Positions 59,741 to 64,000 of a DNA stretch of 64,000 bases are shown in pieces (within the stretch, counting starts at the first letter, position 1; every line of letters starts with the position of its first letter). A program made the translations under genes and the position numbers. This DNA comes from Sipunculus nudus. Its lineage: Eukaryota > Annelida > Sipuncula > Golfingiida > Sipunculidae. Below the pieces are notes generated by a model that was not told the origin of the DNA, did not search any database, and saw only the letters and a list, made by a program, of their open reading frames with translations. The DNA is taken from positions 8,366,519 to 8,430,518 of the forward strand of contig CM049306.1 in assembly GCA_026874595.1 (NCBI GenBank), read 5' to 3'.

Positions 59741-62582
59741 GACTTACCTGAAAAAATGCATCGTGACCAAAAGCTACAGATATTCATGTTCGTACAGTGT
59801 ACTCATTTAAATCATTAGTTTCATATTTCAATTACAATTTCAGTTTTAATAACCTTTGTTTGCTGGTAGAGTAGGAGTAATTTAACGATTCGGAGATTGG
59901 TTGCATGGTTAAAGCATTATATACTCAACGGACAGTAACAACAGGAATTCCGATGAACACATACACACACACACACACACACACACTCACATATGTATAT
60001 GAGCACCTGGTGTTACCTTAGAACTCGTAAACTTTGAACTCTAAATTTTATATTCATATCTGAAACTCCATTATTCCTAGGTACCTTAATATTTGTTTAT
60101 TTCGGATATTCTGCAATGTTTAAACATAAATGCAGTTTTCTCACGAACTGTACTGTATATTTGTTTAACTGCTAATTTACATAATAATAGCATGAGTTTT
60201 GTCTTTCCGCAAAAATGGTTAACAAATGTCACTTGGCAGCGAGTCAATCAAAGCGTTATGTTGCGTTTTTCTAGGTATGTGTATATATTTTATGTACATT
60301 GAGATAAGTATAGCATTGTGATGCAGCAGTTTCTGTAGAACTATTACGACTGTCGGATATTAACATTTGTATGATAATATTTAATGAAGAGTATGATAGT
60401 CTTTTCATTTTTATGATGTTGGTTAGATGCTTGAACAGTTATCTCTCATAAATTGGTGTATTGAGTATATATACACTGAGAAAAAGATAATCAAACGACA
60501 GTTATTGATGGTATAATGGTCAGCTACTATTATTCGTGGTCAGCGACTAATGTTCAATCTGAATTCTGTTACTTTTGTATATATAATGTGTAAATAATAT
60601 TTTGTGACTTGCCAGTGAGTAAGTCAAAGTGATGTGTTGGGTTTCCCAGGTATGGTTTAATCACACCCCGGTCGTACATATAAATATATTTCAGAATATT
60701 TTACATCAACTTGGACTAACATTACAATTGACAGTCCGTTACAATGGGAATATCTAAATGAGTATAACATGTCAAATGACAGAGATATATTATACAGTTA
60801 GATTATTTGTCCCAACCTGTATATAACATTAACGAATTACATCCGTTAATTGTCAAATCCTATACCACATGCACCGAAATAGTAACTACTTCAGTCACAA
60901 CCAGTTACATTTACGTAAGAATGACAGCACCCTGTCACACACACACACACACACACATATGTATATGTTGGTCAAAGATTAAGATCAGTGAATTTGTAAA
61001 ATGCCTAAATTTAAAGTCACTTTACAAATTGCCTTATTCACTCAGGCTTTTTATAAAATGAATGAGATTTTCAGGCATTTTACAAATGGACTAAAAAATT
61101 AATCATTTTATTTAACACATTGACTGATTCGATATGAAATAGTCTTTGGGTTAACATATTTCATCATAATGAAGCAGATATTGTCATATATTATAACCAG
61201 CTACTTTTGAGTAAATTTCATGTCTGTTTCTTCTTTCTTGGCTTTATATGAGCAATTTTCTGATCAGGTTATAAGACGAAAATACAGTCTGTTTAGGGGT
61301 AACCAGCATCATATATTGCTGAAATATGCATACTTTTATAAGATAATGAAATATGCATACTATTTTACATAAAACTATATCTTTGACCATGCAGATTGCA
61401 TGTATGAACGAGAATCAAGTAAAATGGAAGCTTTTGATTAAATTATCATTACACAATAATATGTATAATTTATGATGTAGAATGATGAAGAATAATAACA
61501 GTTACATGGTTCAGATATGCTTAGGTGAAATATGCAAAGGGTAAGGTTTAATCATTATTACCAACTGTGTTTGTTACTTTTAATGAGCCTGCCATCTGCA
61601 TTCTCTGAGTGTAGTCAAACTGTGATGGCTTGTAGTGTTGGGTAGTTAACTTTTAATGAGGCAGTACATAAGCGACATTTTGTGGGGACATACAACCAAC
61701 TTTTCCACACATACTGAACTGATATACCATATTATCTCCCCCATCCCTATATTGTCAAATAAAAGAACGTCATTTAGCATGTATGGCTTTAATATCAATC
61801 CTTAAAATATTTTGTTTAAAGAAATATGTGACATTTTCTTCAAATATTAACATTTATTGTATGTTTTTTTAATATTTTGCTTAGCTGACTATAAGTCATC
61901 AGAGCTATAGTCCCTGTTACTCATTAACTGAAATTTTTAGGCATTTTACAAAATGACTGAAAAATTAGTCAGTTTATTTGACACATTGGTTGAAATGTAA
62001 ACAGGATGAAATACTACTGTTATGAAATAACACAGATTTAAATTACATTTCATTTATTTGATATATACCTTACTCTTACAAAAAAATATTAATATATGTT
62101 AAATCATATTATTACACCATTGAATGATTTATATAATCAAAAGGGTCCATTTGGCTTAATTCTTTTTCTTGCAGAAAAACTTATGTTACCATATGAGGTT
62201 AATAATCTGTGTCTCAGGGACGCAATTTCCTTTTGAAAATTAGGAGTGGGTGGAGACATGGGGGTCAACCTTCACACTTGTTACAAATTTCTTTCAAATT
62301 TCCAGCAATTATGGTATAAAATAAATATGGAATATTACAGTTTCAGAATACACCAACACATCAGATTGTGTAACCTAAAAAAATCAGCAGCAAACGATTT
62401 ATATATATATCACTGTGTATCACTGTATATCAAGACTTTATTATTAGACAAAGCAAGGGTACTTCTTAAACTGTCGAGTTTAAGTAAAGACAGAAAAATC
62501 AAATTTGAATGGTACTCTTTCAATACATGTATCATCAAAACTCGAATATCTTAAGATGGAAGAGAAACAGACTAGCGTGCAG
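59741..62582. other. Gene-free AT-rich stretch
   Basis: CA runs at 59961-59988 and 60935-60958. Weakly similar phrases GCCAGTGAGTAAGTCAAAG and GCAGCGAGTCAATCAAAG lie at about 60610 and 60235. A diverged 75-bp direct repeat is at 61068/61929. No gene supported. Confidence 0.45.
61068..62000. repeat. Diverged direct repeat, two ~75-bp copies
   Basis: TTTTCAGGCATTTTACAAAT, then TTTATTTAACACATTGACTG at 61068-61140, is repeated with changes at 61929-62000. The two copies are about 860 bp apart. Confidence 0.6.
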
Positions 62583-62756
62583 TGGCTGGCAGTCCCAGAG
62601 GAGATGGTGACGAAAGCGATAATTACACTACGCCCCCTCCATCCGGTTACAACACACTGGGGCTGCATGTTAACTCCAAGGCTAGACAAAACCCGACAAT
62701 GATCATATCCCGATGTTGTGACGTCCAGTATCCGGATATCGTCAAGGAAACATTTG
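62583..62756 (+). CDS. Likely internal exon of an unidentified gene
   Basis: A 174-nt exon bounded by GCGTGCAG|TG and ACATTTG|GTAAGA, phase 1 at both ends, encoding about 57 complete codons. The peptide includes GDGDESDNYTTPPPSGYNTL, GLHVNSKARQNPTMI and SRCCDVQYPDIVKETF. Composition and codon choice are clearly protein-like in an AT-rich setting, and the donor is strong. The acceptor tract is weak. An in-frame TAG lies 12 bp upstream of it. An overlapping frame from an ATG at 62554 (MEEKQTSVQWLAVPEEM) is also open to 62702 and might instead be a start exon. I recognise no family. The rest of the gene would lie right of the window or in undetected small exons. Confidence 0.5.
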
Positions 62757-62809
62757 GTAAGACCTCACAACGTGTTATACATTGTCCTGTATATCTTTAT
62801 GAGTAATCA

Positions 62810-64000
62810 TGCCAATTCATATACATGCTAACTGAAATTAATTTCTGTGTAATGATTTTCTCTTCAACAAATAAAAAAAAAAAACAAGATATAAATAAAA
62901 GACAAAGATATATCTCCAGTAACAGCACTTTCAACGTAACGATCCTTAAACTAAGATATTGATTTCTATGTTATTACCATTTAAAATTTCAACATGACTG
63001 GCACATTGATAGTGTCAAAATAACTATTTAACATGAAAAAAATGGACCACTGGTGGACAGGCAATCTGAGATCAAATTAAAAAGCAGAACTGAAGGCAAA
63101 TATCCTTTCAATATATTATTGGAGAATCGGTACTTTTTTTAATTGTAGTGAAATATAAAAAGCGTTTGTCATATTCTTGAAGAGGTCTTTGACCCAATCT
63201 TATTCAAACTTGGCAGGACTAAAGAAGTACATGTGTAGTTATTGTATATTATTTCCATTTGGTGGTAAAAGGCAAAAGTCATGAATGTTTTGCTAATATT
63301 CCTTTTGTCAGTTTCATAATAAGTATACCAATTTAGTTTCCGGGCAATAATTTGGCACAATTGCTCTTATTTCATAGTCTAAAAATACCTTTCAAAATCC
63401 ATTGAAAAGATTGATGCCATCAGTCTCGGCCAACTGATGATTAATAAATATACCTAAAGAAAATACATTGCCCACTACTGAGACACTGACATGAATGCTG
63501 CAATTTGTCACGATCACCAAGTAGTCTTAAAGAATGCTCAAAATTGTGTGTTTTTTCCCTCATGGCTTAAAATATAGGTCACTTTTTAACCAGGACCTTT
63601 CCAGCTGTTTTAGACAATTTGCACCCTATATTATCCTTTTTCAGCATAAAGGTTCAGCGTTTGTTTTTTTTTCATAGTGGCGGTAAATTTTACATATTTT
63701 CTATTTTATTAAACATTAATTAAATTATTTAACACCATACATAAGAGAAAATGAAAGCACTTGAAAATCATGGCGGGCAGGGGGTGGACATGGGATAAAA
63801 AAACAATGGATGTACTGGGAGGGGCATGGTAATATATATGTGGTAAACAAGCAACAGGTTATGATATGTACTCTTAACTATAAGACTATGTATGTTACTG
63901 TATGACTGTTATATAATCATGCCCTGTTAGGCTAATTAACTGTCATATGACGGAGTCTTCTAGAGGAAAGCAATGTGTTAACTATACAGTAATACCAATG
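62810..64000. other. Gene-free AT-rich stretch to window end
   Basis: 63170-63320 contains CTTTGACCCAATCTTATTCA and AAACTTGGCA phrases that look like a dispersed repeat. Nothing else recognised. If the exon at 62583 is real, this is intron. Confidence 0.45.

Overview
The window is animal nuclear DNA and most likely comes from a mollusc or another lophotrochozoan. Three things support this: AT-rich intergenic sequence crowded with TA/TG/CT/GA microsatellites, interrupted genes with GT-AG introns, and dispersed repeats built on TGACCTTTGACC and GGACGGACAGAC words that are familiar from mollusc genomes. The species assignment is an inference. There is no bacterial-style operon, no CRISPR array, and no rRNA gene or intact tRNA gene that I can see.

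The one securely identified gene is a minus-strand MAP-kinase phosphatase of the DUSP6/7/9 (MKP-3) class. It has three coding exons at 48608-48227, 45491-45117 and 42100-41766. All splice junctions are canonical, the phases fit, and the joined frame encodes 363 residues. It carries the rhodanese/CDC25-like ERK-docking half, an acidic linker and the HCxxGxxR catalytic half. Its C-terminal tail has an unusual Cys/His cluster. The upstream flank holds a CArG box, CRE sites and a CCAAT box. ETS-type sites lie in intron 1 and downstream.

Other coding signals are weaker. A 174-nt exon at 62583-62756 has good codon content and a strong donor. Candidate first exons lie at 58010-58072 and 5443-5543. 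A cysteine-rich exon pair lies at 14706-14895 and about 15268. I could not name any of these.

The rest is a repeat landscape. It opens with a 74-bp satellite (31 units) that runs into a related 27-bp array (1-2895). Two nested foldback elements share TIRs and have near-perfect 9-bp target duplications (3563-5312, with 4031-4872 inside). Further foldback or MITE-like elements lie at 5544-6356, 16127-17531 and 51117-51552, and a GC-rich inverted-motif element at about 52757-53372. Decayed non-LTR retrotransposon pieces lie at 28830-29340 and 54508-55663, and a tRNA-Leu-like SINE at about 22703. Minisatellites lie at 29790-30280 (43 bp) and 32030-34895 (30 bp, with a 685-bp higher-order duplication). 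Two tandem families are rich in nuclear-receptor half sites (25720-26950 and 37145-38200).

I see no single new multi-gene system. The most noteworthy observations are the nested foldback family, the repeats dense in nuclear-receptor or heat-shock-factor-like sites, the possible introner-like junction at 5543/5544, and the Cys/His tail of the phosphatase.
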